The notes: generated from the sequence alone by a model not told the origin. DNA of 64,000 nt from Luteolibacter algae (GCF_042683045.1 NZ_JBHUIT010000010.1:20341-84340); one strand, 5' to 3'; shown: positions 35,062-44,412, numbered from the stretch's first letter. Made by a program: numbers and translations.

Positions 35062-36727
35062 TTTTCTTATTCTTCTTTTGGTTTGGCTTTTTGTTTTTGG
35101 CGTTTTTCTGGGCTTTTGTGAGATTTAGTTCTGGCGGGACGATCACTCCCGGAGCGTCATGGGCTTCCTCATAAACATCGAATTTCGGGAGGATTTTTTC
35201 CAACATTTCACGTTCCGCCCTGTGGGTTTCGCCCACGCTGTTCCAATCCTTGATCTCGGGGAAACTGATGAGATCCGCCGGCTCCTTGGATACATCGAAC
35301 CATTTGTCGTAGCCGTCTTTCATGACCTTTGTGCCGCGGATCAGCTGCTGATCGCCACGATATGCGTAGATCCAATCGCGGTGAGTCGGCTTGTCGGTGA
35401 AAAGGAAAGGGACGAGGCTCTCACCATTGATTTCGTAGTCGTCCGGGATTTTTACCCCCACGAGGTCTGCGATCGTCGGGAGAAAGTCCGAAAGGTTGGC
35501 CAATACGTCCTGTGGGCCGTGTTTCACCATCCCGGGAGCATAAATGATCATCGGGATATGGGTGCCCTTTTGTTTCTCCGGACTTGCTTTTCCGTAGCCG
35601 CTGGTGCCGTTGTCCGCACAGAAGATGAATACGGTATTATCCTCGATTCCTAACTCGCGTAGCTTATTGCGGTAGAGCCATACCTGATAGTCCAGATAAT
35701 TGACATGGTTATGAATGCCGGGTCCCGTGATGCTATCGTGGGTGTCATAGACGCCATTGTCACCAGTGACGTTTGGCTCGGTGCGGGTGTATTTTTCACC
35801 GTCCCATTTCACGATAGGTGCGCCGGGCCATTTGGTATTGATTTCCGGGAAAAACCAGTCGAAGGCATCGTGTCCGAGGTGGCTGGTGTGGTAGATGAAA
35901 AAGGGTTTGTCTTCCTTCCGCTGGCGCTCCATGTATTCGAAAATGAAGTCCAGCTCGACATCCGGGCCGTAGGTATTGAGACCGAAGTTTTTCTTCGATT
36001 CCTCGTCGTCCGGCCACCAGCTGAAGGTTTCTTTCCCCTCGCGGTTCATCAGGCGGACGTGTGGCGCCCAATACCATCCATGTTGTTTGTAGCTATCGAT
36101 CTGCTTATCGGTATCCGAGTTGAAGAGGAGCTTTTTCCCATCCACTTTTTTCTCATACATTTTGAAATCAGTGAAAGGGTTGTCCGTGTCTTCCAGATTG
36201 CCTGGTGTGAAACAACCTTCGTCAAAGCCGTATTTGGTAAGATCGCCGGGCATTTGGGTTTTCCCCGCCCAATAGGTGCCATACCCAGCTTGTTGCGCAA
36301 TGTGGCCGATCTGTAGCGGACTGCTATCATAGAGCGTCCACTGGGTGAATTTCCCGTTCTTTGTCTTCGTCTTTCCGATGTCTCCGTTGTGCCACCACTT
36401 GTGGATATGGGCGTAGCGCCCGGTCATCATCATCGCGCGGCTGGGAGAGCATACCGTCGCGCCCCAGGCGTTTTTGATCAGGCAGCCCTCTTTCGCGAGC
36501 TGGTCGAGAGCTGGCGTGACCGCCCGGTATTGGAGGTCGTTGCTGTCCTCGCTATCGGGATTTGACCATGTGGAGGAGCCGTAGGCGGGGATTTCCCGGG
36601 CGCTGATATCATCGGCGAAGAGCATAATGATGTTTGGCCTTTCCGCAGCGATGGCTGCGCCAAACGTCAGGCTGGCAAATAGAAGCGCCATGCGGCCGGG
36701 GGTTAACGGTGTATTGTTGAATTTCAT
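35054..36727 (-). CDS. Exported S1 sulfatase with Lys-rich tail, coupled to glycosidase
   Basis: 557 residues from the ATG at 36727 (signal peptide about 1-28). The frame is open to 36766, but the added residues lack signal character. FADDISAREIP (37-47) gives metal ligands, the formylglycine motif is C93-S-P-S-R97, AGKTQM is present and the distal metal site is CADNGTSGYGKAS. It is strongly similar to the enzyme at 32225-33856, including the RYAHIHKWWHNGD run. The C-terminus KNKKPNQKKNKKND is polybasic. Its stop overlaps the start of the glycosidase gene by 8 bases. It is divergent from the histidine kinase at 36948. Confidence 0.94.
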   Translation of the reverse strand: MKFNNTPLTPGRMALLFASLTFGAAIAAERPNIIMLFADDISAREIPAYGSSTWSNPDSEDSNDLQYRAVTPALDQLAKEGCLIKNAWGATVCSPSRAMMMTGRYAHIHKWWHNGDIGKTKTKNGKFTQWTLYDSSPLQIGHIAQQAGYGTYWAGKTQMPGDLTKYGFDEGCFTPGNLEDTDNPFTDFKMYEKKVDGKKLLFNSDTDKQIDSYKQHGWYWAPHVRLMNREGKETFSWWPDDEESKKNFGLNTYGPDVELDFIFEYMERQRKEDKPFFIYHTSHLGHDAFDWFFPEINTKWPGAPIVKWDGEKYTRTEPNVTGDNGVYDTHDSITGPGIHNHVNYLDYQVWLYRNKLRELGIEDNTVFIFCADNGTSGYGKASPEKQKGTHIPMIIYAPGMVKHGPQDVLANLSDFLPTIADLVGVKIPDDYEINGESLVPFLFTDKPTHRDWIYAYRGDQQLIRGTKVMKDGYDKWFDVSKEPADLISFPEIKDWNSVGETHRAEREMLEKILPKFDVYEEAHDAPGVIVPPELNLTKAQKNAKNKKPNQKKNKKND

Positions 36728-36947
36728 AGATAGTTTCCAAGAATCAGAACGAGGTAGCGGGAGCATCCGGTTTTTTGCGAAAGCCTGGGAGCCTTCGTGA
36801 ATTTTCCCGCCGGGTTTATCCCTATTTCGTAGCTCGATACATCCTGCCGTTATTTTTGTGGTTTGATGACAATTATTTTATCGTGGAGCCGGACGCCTCA
36901 TCCGGGAAAGATCTAGCCAGCGTGCATTCTTTTGATTTAATGGAGGG
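36728..36947. promoter_or_regulatory. Divergent intergenic region, sulfatase and histidine kinase
   Basis: 220 bases between two outward-facing genes, so promoters for both must lie here. An AT-rich stretch at about 36869-36885 (ATGACAATTATTTTATCG) is the best candidate core promoter for the kinase. GGAGGG at 36942-36947 is a strong Shine-Dalgarno directly before its ATG. I saw no clear operator dyad. Confidence 0.35.
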
Positions 36948-39116
36948 ATGTTTATCGCAAAAGAACGCACCTTTGCCCTGATGGGAGCGACCATCGCCAT
37001 TATTCTGGTCGTTCTCGCCGTTGCGCAGGATGTCCCCCAATGGCTAAAATGGATCTCAATGGCCCTGGGTCTGATTGTCTTGATGCTGATGGTGGGCGGC
37101 TCCGGATCCACGAGGTTGGAATTATTTGAATGTCGGCAAAAGCTCAGACGTGCGCTGAGACAGCGGGACGATCTGGATCGGTATTTCACAGCGCTGATGG
37201 ATTACGTTCCCTCGAATATTTACTTCAAGGACCGGGAATCGCGCTTCCTTCAGGTAAACCATTCGATGGTGGAGGCTCTTGGGGCGGAATCGGCGAAAGA
37301 TATGATCGGCAAAACGGATTCCGACTACTTTGGGCCCGAGCACGCCGGTGCGGCGAGGGAGGATGAGATCAGGATTATCGAGCGGGGGGAGGGGATCGAA
37401 AAATACATCGAAAAAGAGACTTTCCCCAATGGAGATGAAGGCTGGGTCTTGAGCTCGAAACTGCCTTTCCGCGATAAGGACGGGCGTATTCTTGGAACTT
37501 TCGGGATATCCAGCGATGTGACGGAACTGATCCGCACCCAGCAAAGCTTGGAGATGGAGCGCAACACTTTGCGCACGCTTCTGGATAGCATTCCGGACAG
37601 TATCTATATCCGGGATGCGGAGGGGCGCTACCTTGTGGTCAATCGTGCGCTGGCCGATATGGTGGGCGTGGAGGATCCGCAGAAAGTAGCCGGTATGACA
37701 CCGTATGATTTTTTCCCTGAGGAAGAAGCGAGAGGGTTTCTGGAAGAGGATCTACAGCTCATGAAAGAAGGCGTCACGGTGGTCAATCCCATCCGGATGG
37801 TGAAAAACCTCCAAGGCGAGGTGCGCCATCTCTCCACGACAAAAGTGCCGGTGAGGGATCGCGCAGGAAACGTATCGGGGATACTTGGAATAAATCGGGA
37901 TGTGACTGAACAGGAGCGTGCGCGGGAGGCGGTGAAACAGACGGAGCATAGGATGCAGGAGATCGTTGATAACAGCCCTTCGCCGATGTATGCGAAATCG
38001 GAAACCGGTCACTATCTGATGGTGAATCGCCGCTACGAGGAACTTTTCAACCTGAAAGCGGAAGAAGTCGTGGGCAAAACCGATATCGAAATACTCGGGA
38101 ACGAGGATATCGTAAGGCGCTTGCAAAAAAATGACGCTCTAGTCTTCGAGCGGGGTGAACCGGTTCAGTTTGACGAAGTTCTCAAACTTGCCGATGGCGA
38201 GCGTGCCTACGTCTCCGTGAAATTTCCAATGCGGGATCTTGATGGTCAGATCTATGCCGTCGGTGGCATTTCCACAGATATCACAGAGCGGAAAAAGGCA
38301 GAGCAGGCATTGCAGGAGCTCAATCAGGAGCTGATGCAGACCCATGAAAATCTCACCCGCGCACACGAGCAGCTAATTCAGGCAGAGAAAATGGAATCGG
38401 TGGGCAGGCTGGCGGCCGGGGTAGCGCACGAGGTGAAAAATCCTTTGGCCATGATCGGGATGGGCCTGGAGCTGCTGGCAAGGAGGATGCCCGAGGATGA
38501 TGAGAAAGCGCGCGAAACCATTGAGCGGATGAAACGGGGTATCGACCGCGCAAAGAAAATTGTGCGCGGGCTGGTGGATTACTCATCCGACCGACGTTTG
38601 GAAATGCACCCGATCAGCCCGAACTTGCTCGTCACGGATGCCCTGGAGCTCATCGAATACCAGCTTACCAAGAGCGGAATCAGCGTTTCATTTGAGGCGG
38701 ATGAAACGTTGCCGGATGTGGAGGGTGATCAGACGAAAGTTGAACAAGTCCTAGTAAATCTTTTTATCAACGCGATGCACTCCATGGACGAAGGTGGAGA
38801 CCTGAAAATCACCACAGAACTCATCAGTATGGACAATGTGATCCATGATGAAGGATCCAGATTGAGGGAAAGAATGCGAAAAGGCGACCGCTTCGTTAAG
38901 ATCATTGTGGAGGATTCCGGGAAGGGAATTCCCGAAGAGGTTTTGGGAAAACTTTTTGATCCGTTTTTCACTACGAAAGCTACCGGAAAGGGAACCGGAC
39001 TAGGCCTGACTGTATCGCGCAAAATCGCAGAGCTTCACGGCGGAGATCTGGTTTTGATGAACCGTCCGGATGGCAAGGGAGCGATGGCGGTATTATCGCT
39101 GAGAGTCGCGAATTAG
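36948..39116 (+). CDS. Three-PAS sensor histidine kinase
   Basis: 722 residues. Two N-terminal hydrophobic segments (about 9-27 and 35-50) anchor it in the membrane. Three PAS domains follow (roughly 75-190, 200-320 and 335-440), each ending in a PAC-type GISSDVTE, GINRDVTE or GISTDITE. A short coiled coil (445-475) leads to the HisKA dimerisation domain with phosphoacceptor His494 in AGVAHEVKNPLAM. A HATPase domain (600-720) has N-box NLFINAMHSM, G1 DSGKGIPEEV, F-box LFDPFFTTK and G2 GTGLGLTVS. The signal is unknown; PAS domains could sense redox state or small ligands. The single-domain receiver encoded 30 bases downstream is the likely partner. It is divergent from the sulfatase operon, so control of the glycan locus is plausible but unproven. 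Confidence 0.93.
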   Translation: MFIAKERTFALMGATIAIILVVLAVAQDVPQWLKWISMALGLIVLMLMVGGSGSTRLELFECRQKLRRALRQRDDLDRYFTALMDYVPSNIYFKDRESRFLQVNHSMVEALGAESAKDMIGKTDSDYFGPEHAGAAREDEIRIIERGEGIEKYIEKETFPNGDEGWVLSSKLPFRDKDGRILGTFGISSDVTELIRTQQSLEMERNTLRTLLDSIPDSIYIRDAEGRYLVVNRALADMVGVEDPQKVAGMTPYDFFPEEEARGFLEEDLQLMKEGVTVVNPIRMVKNLQGEVRHLSTTKVPVRDRAGNVSGILGINRDVTEQERAREAVKQTEHRMQEIVDNSPSPMYAKSETGHYLMVNRRYEELFNLKAEEVVGKTDIEILGNEDIVRRLQKNDALVFERGEPVQFDEVLKLADGERAYVSVKFPMRDLDGQIYAVGGISTDITERKKAEQALQELNQELMQTHENLTRAHEQLIQAEKMESVGRLAAGVAHEVKNPLAMIGMGLELLARRMPEDDEKARETIERMKRGIDRAKKIVRGLVDYSSDRRLEMHPISPNLLVTDALELIEYQLTKSGISVSFEADETLPDVEGDQTKVEQVLVNLFINAMHSMDEGGDLKITTELISMDNVIHDEGSRLRERMRKGDRFVKIIVEDSGKGIPEEVLGKLFDPFFTTKATGKGTGLGLTVSRKIAELHGGDLVLMNRPDGKGAMAVLSLRVAN

Positions 39117-39146
39117 CCCTCTTAATTCCTTGATGAATTCACATAA

Positions 39147-39548
39147 ATGACAAAGATGGAGTATATGAATATTTCTACAAAAATCCTGCTGATAGATGAT
39201 GAGGTGGACTTCACCGAGCTACTTGCCGCGAACCTTGAAGAGTCCGGCTACGTCGTGCGCCAGATCAACGATCCGACAAAGGCGTTGGAAACCGCCCGGA
39301 CCTTTAAGCCAGACATCTGTATCATTGATCTGGTGATGCCGCGGATGGACGGGGGAGACGTGGTGAGCGCCTTGAAAGGTGATTCCGCACTGGCAGCCAT
39401 ACCGGTCCTGATGCTGACTGCATTGGTCGAGGAGGATCCGACCAACCCGGGCGAACTGCAGATGAAGGGCGGATTACCCTTCGTGAGTAAGACCTCGGAC
39501 CTGGAGGTCATCATCAATGCTGTGAAAACCCAGCTAGGTCATCGCTGA
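39147..39548 (+). CDS. Single-domain response regulator (CheY-like receiver)
   Basis: 133 residues from the first ATG; a start at 39165 (MNISTKILLIDDE, with GGAG upstream) fits the family better and would give 127. The receiver domain has the acidic pair DDE near residues 17-19, phosphoacceptor Asp61 in CIIDLVMP, the Thr switch in MLTAL and Lys in FVSKTSD. There is no output domain, so it acts through protein contact or in a phosphorelay. It is probably cotranscribed with the kinase upstream, and a bidirectional terminator follows. Confidence 0.93.
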   Translation: MTKMEYMNISTKILLIDDEVDFTELLAANLEESGYVVRQINDPTKALETARTFKPDICIIDLVMPRMDGGDVVSALKGDSALAAIPVLMLTALVEEDPTNPGELQMKGGLPFVSKTSDLEVIINAVKTQLGHR

Positions 39549-39584
39549 GTTCAAATTTTTCGTTGGTTCGGCTCCCGCAAAATC

Positions 39585-39625
39585 GATACACCCGCGATGG
39601 TAATGAAACCATACGCGGGTGTATC
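39585..39625. terminator. Bidirectional terminator between convergent genes
   Basis: A perfect 12-pair stem (GATACACCCGCG with CGCGGGTGTATC) is extended by an inner ATGGT/ACCAT stem with one bulged A and a 6-base loop. A-rich and T-rich flanks are short. It lies between the receiver gene (ends 39548, plus) and the PDZ gene (ends 39650, minus). Confidence 0.8.
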
Positions 39626-39649
39626 TTTGCCTCCCTGGAATTTTATAAA

Positions 39650-40612
39650 TTAGTTTTCGAGCACATCAGGCTTTGAGTCCAGCTTCCGGAAGCGGAGGTT
39701 GAGGCCGCCACCTGTTCCGGATTTGACTTTGTCGATGCGGCTCCGGATATCTTCCGGCGCCGCCAGCTTATCCTCTTCCGTATTCCATGGCCCTGACCAT
39801 ACGATTTTGTTGTCAGTATCCCGGACGGTGACCTCGGAAACGTCACCATTGGATTTGATTTCGATCGAGCCATTGTTGTCCATCATCCGGACGGTGGAGC
39901 TCTGCTGGAAGCTGATCCCTCCTTTCTTGTCCTGTAGAATTGGAGGCACTGCCTCTTCCAGCGAGTGATTCATCTGCTCACGCATCATCCGGAAGGTATT
40001 CTGGAGTTGGGGATCACTGAAAGCACTTGCGTTACCGGCTCCAAAGGCCTCCAGATTTTGCTCGATAAGACCGCGGAGACGATCTGCATGGGCTTTGGGA
40101 AGTCCTTCAAGCAAGGGCTCCTGATTCAGCTGGGCGACATGATCCGCAGGGCGGTTGCCAATCGTCACTTCGACTTTTGCCGGTTTTCCTTTATGGATGA
40201 GATCTATGGAAAGACGATCCCCGGTTTTATGCCCGCGGACGATTGAGCTGAGTGTTTCAGGACTATTGATCTCCGCTCCGTCGATGTTGAGAATGATATC
40301 GTTGATGAAAAGTCCTGCTTTCTGAGCCGGACTATTCGGGCAGATCGTGCGGATGATTACGCCGGCATCGCTTTCCAAGTTCAAATGATCCGCCACCATG
40401 CTTGGCAGAGTGGCTGTGGCGAGACCGATAAACGGGACCTGCTCGTTGGGACGGACTGCCTTCGCCTCGAATTTCTCGCGAAGAATGGCTGGTGGTTGCG
40501 TGCTTTCCGGTGCTGGCTCGATAGCTTGCACCACATTGAAAGGGCAGATGCTTAATCCGCCAATGATACCGCTTGCGGAAATGATGGTGAATTTAATTTT
40601 CATATGATTCAT
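39650..40612 (-). CDS. Exported PDZ-domain protein in the ECF sigma operon
   Basis: 320 residues with an N-terminal signal or anchor (about 6-29). Residues about 60-160 form a PDZ domain (FIGLATATLPSMVADHLNL, VIIRTICPNSPAQKAGLFINDIILNIDG, ETLSSIVRG) of the HtrA/DegS type, but no protease domain is attached. The rest is charged helix and a C-terminal region that ends in a domain with SIEIKSNGDVSEVTVRDTDNKIVWSG. It lies 45 bases downstream of the anti-sigma-like gene. A role in sensing envelope stress or assisting anti-sigma proteolysis is an inference from context. Confidence 0.75.
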   Translation of the reverse strand: MNHMKIKFTIISASGIIGGLSICPFNVVQAIEPAPESTQPPAILREKFEAKAVRPNEQVPFIGLATATLPSMVADHLNLESDAGVIIRTICPNSPAQKAGLFINDIILNIDGAEINSPETLSSIVRGHKTGDRLSIDLIHKGKPAKVEVTIGNRPADHVAQLNQEPLLEGLPKAHADRLRGLIEQNLEAFGAGNASAFSDPQLQNTFRMMREQMNHSLEEAVPPILQDKKGGISFQQSSTVRMMDNNGSIEIKSNGDVSEVTVRDTDNKIVWSGPWNTEEDKLAAPEDIRSRIDKVKSGTGGGLNLRFRKLDSKPDVLEN

Positions 40613-40657
40613 TTTATACTTATAGCGTATTGTTATTGCCCTTTTGTCTAAAATGTA

Positions 40658-41332
40658 TTAGTCGATTTTTTCCGGAATAATTACATATTCCACACGAGGC
40701 TGCTCGACTTGGACCTGCTCTCCATTTTCGTTCGTCATGGTGACTTGATCTGTGTAGGTGAATCTCAAAACACGGTGCGGCTGATTGTTGTTCTGCCAGA
40801 TGACTCCCTCGTCTTGCGTGTTGCTGAGATTTCTATTGAAGCTTGCCGGAGAAAAATTCGAGACCGGGCTTGCTTGCGGAGCCTGCACCATAAGATCCGG
40901 AGCTACCGGGGCGATCGTTTCCTGCCGGACGATTTGCCCTGCATGATCTTCACGGCCTGGCGTCATGAGAGCAGCGATGGAGCCCAGTATTGCAACTGCT
41001 GCAGCTGCGGCAATATTGAACCGTAGAAGGTTCGATCGCTTGGCTGGGTCGTGCCGGGTTTTGTGGGGATTGGATTTGTGGAATAGAACAATTTTATCGT
41101 CCACTGCGAAGGGCGTGTCGCTGATGGTGCTGCTGAGCTTTTCCTGCAGCGAAGATGGAATAGCGCGCGGTTTGACGGCCCGTAATTGTTTTTCCATCTC
41201 CAGTTCCTCGGCTGTCAGCTCGGTGAGCGTGCCTTCCGCACAAGCGGTCAGTCTGGAAAGGAAATCCTCGTCAAGACAGCAAGGAACGAGCTTGCCAAGT
41301 TCTTGTTCGGTGGATGTTGGAATTTTTGACAT
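40658..41332 (-). CDS. Putative membrane anti-sigma factor
   Basis: 224 residues, not recognisable as a named family. The N-terminal 100 residues are hydrophilic (CCLDEDFLSRLTACAEGTL, acidic), with an SLQEKLSSTI stretch. A single transmembrane helix follows (about 107-123, NIAAAAAVAILGSIAALM), then a periplasmic part rich in Pro, Gln and Asn, ending with a beta-like VEYVIIPEKID. This topology (cytoplasmic N-terminus, one helix, periplasmic tail) and its position directly downstream of an ECF sigma gene suggest an anti-sigma factor, although the classic HxxxCxxC zinc motif is absent. Confidence 0.6.
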   Translation of the reverse strand: MSKIPTSTEQELGKLVPCCLDEDFLSRLTACAEGTLTELTAEELEMEKQLRAVKPRAIPSSLQEKLSSTISDTPFAVDDKIVLFHKSNPHKTRHDPAKRSNLLRFNIAAAAAVAILGSIAALMTPGREDHAGQIVRQETIAPVAPDLMVQAPQASPVSNFSPASFNRNLSNTQDEGVIWQNNNQPHRVLRFTYTDQVTMTNENGEQVQVEQPRVEYVIIPEKID

Positions 41333-41416
41333 ATATATAAACGTTGGCTAACTCTAGTGAAGTATTAGTGGGAGGTTCTTCAATATTAGGTGAATTGATG
41401 ATAATAAAGGATCTGG

Positions 41417-42052
41417 TCAAATGGATAGGTCGCCGCGGATACGGGCAGTGCCGAGCTCGCGCTTCAGTGCGTCCAGTCCGTAGCGATACCGCGAGGCCGC
41501 TGTGTTTTGGGAAATGCCTAAAGCTTCCCCGATCTGTGCAAATGTCTGTTCTCCCCAAATTTTCATGACGATCACCTCAGAGAATTTTTCAGGCAGTGAT
41601 TTGATAGCGTCCTCGAGTTGGTTTTTTGTTTCTTCGTCGCCGCCGTCGGAATCAAACCAAGGGTGGAAGGCTTCCAACTGCTCCGCTTCGATCTCTGCCG
41701 AGACATTGTCTTCGCGTTTCTTACGTCTGTCGTCTTTTCGCGACAGGTCGATGGCAAGCCTGCGGATTGTTGTATAAAGATAGGGTTGCCAGGCTTCCTG
41801 GCCGCCCACGAATTCACCCGCCCGAATTTTTTCGACAAGTTTGACAATCGCATCCTGGAGGACGTCTTGGGCATCTTCATGGGATCTGGTTTGGTTTCTT
41901 GCAAAAAGGAATAGTTTGGGTGCGTGCTCTTCCAGCCACGCGCGCCAGGCGGTCGTGGCCGGGGAGCTCTGGGTCTGAGCTTCGATTGCGGACATGTTCT
42001 TAGGAGGTATTAGAGTAGCGTTACCTTCGCTCACATTTGTCTTCATTTCCAC
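41417..42052 (-). CDS. ECF-type RNA polymerase sigma factor
   Basis: 211 residues. Region 2 covers about residues 40-110, with RNQTRSHEDAQDVLQDAIVKL and PYLYTTIRRLAIDLSRKDDRRKKRE. Region 4 covers about 145-200, with LPEKFSEVIVMKIWGEQTFAQIGEALGISQNTAASRYRYGLDALKRE. The long acidic linker (HPWFDSDGGDEETKN) is unusual but fits the family. The start is not certain: GTG at 42052, ATG at 42046 and ATG at 41995 are all in frame. It is the first gene of a sigma, anti-sigma and PDZ operon on the minus strand and is divergent from the ankyrin lipoprotein. Confidence 0.9.
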   Translation of the reverse strand: MEMKTNVSEGNATLIPPKNMSAIEAQTQSSPATTAWRAWLEEHAPKLFLFARNQTRSHEDAQDVLQDAIVKLVEKIRAGEFVGGQEAWQPYLYTTIRRLAIDLSRKDDRRKKREDNVSAEIEAEQLEAFHPWFDSDGGDEETKNQLEDAIKSLPEKFSEVIVMKIWGEQTFAQIGEALGISQNTAASRYRYGLDALKRELGTARIRGDLSI

Positions 42053-42103
42053 CAGCAGGATTTTGAAGATTGAATGCTTAATATTTCTGAAGTAAATAGC
42101 GCT

Positions 42104-43876
42104 ATGGACATTTTCAGAATCTTTCTCATTTGCGCATTCGTGGCAGTGCTTGGAGGTTGTCGTAAGAAATCGGAATCAGTCGCAAAGGAAGTCCGTGAGG
42201 CAGGATATGCGATGACTGCGGAGGGCTGGTTTGAAGCGGTGCTGAATAATGACGTGTCGGTGCTTAAAAAGATGGTGGGAGGGGGCTTCGATGAGAAAAT
42301 CAAAGATGAACAGGGACGCAACGGACTGCACATTGCAGCGGAATCCGGGAGCAGGGAAGCGGCTGAATATCTCTTGAACCGTGGCTTTTCAGTGGATGAA
42401 GTGGATGAAGCCGGCCAGACACCTCTGATGTTGGCCGTGCTGGCAGATAAAACGGAGATGGTGAAATGGCTCTTGAGACAGGGAGCCGATCCTAAACTGA
42501 AGGACAAAAATGGTTTTATGGCGCTGATGCTGGCAGTGACGAATGGCAGAAAGGCGGAAGTCGAAGAGCTGGCGACCTATCATCGGGAGGATTTGGATTC
42601 GGCACTTTTGTTGGCAGCCCTGGTAGGGAAAGCGGAAGTGATTGACGCGCTCACGAATTATGGCGCGTCCGTCTATGCACGGATGGAAGACGGCCGCACT
42701 CCACTGATGCTTGCCGCGCAGAATGGGCACCGTGATGCCGTGGCATTGCTGATCGATATCGGAGCCAGCCGTTTTGCGACCACTGACAATGGAGACAGCG
42801 CTCTGAGCCTTGCCGTTGCCGCGGGGCATGGGGATATCGCGAAAATGATAGAGACAGGGTTCGTTGGCGATAAGTTGGCGCTGGAGTCCGATGAGGAAGT
42901 CGCGGAAGCCATGGACGAGTATCTGGATGAGATGCAGCCGGAAGCCGGGATCGATGGAGTTGATGAGGATGGCCTGCTGGCCTTGGATGCAGATACTTTG
43001 GAGGGAAATGATCAGAAAGACGATCCTGCCAACGGCGGATCACAAGGATCTGATGGAAGTGCCGAAGCAGGAGGGCTTGCCGCTCTCGATGGCTCGCCGG
43101 TGGTGGATCATGAAAATTCCAGAAGAGATTTTTCCGGGAACCCAGTCACCGAGGCTCCCGGTAGACAACGAGAAGCGGGCGGTCAGGCGGGCTCTGAGGC
43201 AGCAGGAAGTAGATCCCGATCCGCTGTGGGGCGTCCCGTGGTATCATTGGAGGGTGCAAGAATCAGCCAAGGTGTTACGAAGCCACGGTCAGCGGCTGTA
43301 GAGCCTGCAATGGGAAATGCTGAGCGCTCGCCAGAGGAGGTGGGAGCAAGGGAAAATTCTAGGCAACGTGGCATCGCCCGGGAAGAAGAGCAGGGCGAAT
43401 TGCCTTTGGTGATGCGTCATTACAGGCAGCGCGAGCTTCCTGTGGAGGTTCGTGAAGTTTCCGGAGGAGTTGCCTCCCTGCATCTGATCGGTCCGCAGCC
43501 GAGAACGGTGAATGTGAAGGCTGGTGAGAAAATCCCGGACTCAAATCTGGTGGTGATCCGTGTTTTCAGCCGCACCGAGCAAGGGAAGCTGAATAATAAC
43601 GAGCCTTTGGAAGTTGGAATCGTAGAAGTGGAGGATAGTCTTAGCGGGCAGCGCCGTGAATGGATCGCCGGGCGTCCGGCCGCAGGTCACGATCCGGTCG
43701 CGATGGTGGAAGATGCGGCTACCGGGCAGCGATACCTTGCCAGGCCAGGGCAGCGTTTTTATTCGGAAGACGGACGCGAGTTTCTTGTGAACGATGTCCG
43801 CCCGAGTCAGTTGGTCATCGAAGAAGTGGCCAGTGGCGAGGTCCGCACGCTCCCTCTGCGTGGGCCCAAAGGATAG
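42104..43876 (+). CDS. Ankyrin-repeat lipoprotein with disordered linker and C-terminal beta domain
   Basis: 590 residues from the ATG at 42104, which gives a short signal and lipobox LGGC (MDIFRIFLICAFVAVLGGC); the frame also opens at 42074. Residues about 60-260 contain about six ankyrin repeats (GRNGLHIAAESGSREAAEYL, GQTPLMLAVLADKTEMVKWL, GRTPLMLAAQNGHRDAVALL). About 170 residues rich in Asp, Ser, Gly and Glu follow, probably unstructured. The last 130 residues form a beta-rich pair of similar units (VKAGEKIPDSNLVVIRVF, PGQRFYSEDGREFLVNDV) that I do not recognise. Likely an envelope scaffold. The ACT-domain gene follows after 19 bases. Confidence 0.8.
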   Translation: MDIFRIFLICAFVAVLGGCRKKSESVAKEVREAGYAMTAEGWFEAVLNNDVSVLKKMVGGGFDEKIKDEQGRNGLHIAAESGSREAAEYLLNRGFSVDEVDEAGQTPLMLAVLADKTEMVKWLLRQGADPKLKDKNGFMALMLAVTNGRKAEVEELATYHREDLDSALLLAALVGKAEVIDALTNYGASVYARMEDGRTPLMLAAQNGHRDAVALLIDIGASRFATTDNGDSALSLAVAAGHGDIAKMIETGFVGDKLALESDEEVAEAMDEYLDEMQPEAGIDGVDEDGLLALDADTLEGNDQKDDPANGGSQGSDGSAEAGGLAALDGSPVVDHENSRRDFSGNPVTEAPGRQREAGGQAGSEAAGSRSRSAVGRPVVSLEGARISQGVTKPRSAAVEPAMGNAERSPEEVGARENSRQRGIAREEEQGELPLVMRHYRQRELPVEVREVSGGVASLHLIGPQPRTVNVKAGEKIPDSNLVVIRVFSRTEQGKLNNNEPLEVGIVEVEDSLSGQRREWIAGRPAAGHDPVAMVEDAATGQRYLARPGQRFYSEDGREFLVNDVRPSQLVIEEVASGEVRTLPLRGPKG

Positions 43877-43895
43877 CAAGAACCAGTTTTCCATT

Positions 43896-44378
43896 ATGAT
43901 GAATGATTTTGACCCTTCGAATGATGGCGGCCTGGTCGCCGAAAATGGCACGCCGGTGAGGCAGTTTTCCGTGATGCTTCCAAATAGAGCCGGTGCGTTG
44001 GCGTCACTGGTGAAGCTCCTGAGAAGCTCTTCGATCGAGGTGATCGGTCTCAGTATGCAGGACGCGCGGGATGCAACAGTGGCACGTCTTGTGGTCTCGG
44101 ATACAGATAGCGCGGAAGCAATTTTCTGCGAGAAGGGGATTCCATACACCATCTGTCAGCTGGTGATTGTAGGGTTGAAAGAGGCTGGTCCGGGGCTTCT
44201 ACAGTGTCTCGATATTCTGATGACCGCGGAAACAAACGTCGATTTTGCCTATGCATTGTTGCCGTGTCCCGAAGAGATGGCATTGCTTGCGATGCATGTG
44301 GAGGATTACGATTTTGCGACGAGTGTCCTAAACCGCAGCGGTTTCAGGTTGATGTACGAAGAGGATCTCATTCGATAG
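43896..44378 (+). CDS. Tandem ACT-domain protein
   Basis: 160 residues from the ATG at 43896 (a second ATG follows immediately). Residues about 20-85 form an ACT domain (RQFSVMLPNRAGALASLVKLLRS, SIEVIGLSMQDARDATVARLVV). Residues about 95-160 form a second one (TICQLVIVGL, LLQCLDILMTAETNVDFAYALL). ACT domains bind small ligands, often amino acids. There is no catalytic domain. Located 19 bases after the ankyrin lipoprotein gene, it is probably cotranscribed, but the link is not understood. Confidence 0.85.
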   Translation: MMNDFDPSNDGGLVAENGTPVRQFSVMLPNRAGALASLVKLLRSSSIEVIGLSMQDARDATVARLVVSDTDSAEAIFCEKGIPYTICQLVIVGLKEAGPGLLQCLDILMTAETNVDFAYALLPCPEEMALLAMHVEDYDFATSVLNRSGFRLMYEEDLIR

Positions 44379-44412
44379 GGGCCGCCATTGAAATTTCGCA
44401 TGCGATAATGCC

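Noticed and set aside
44379..44412. Short palindrome TCGCATGCGA between convergent genes as a terminator
   Set aside because: The stem is too short and there is no T run on either side.
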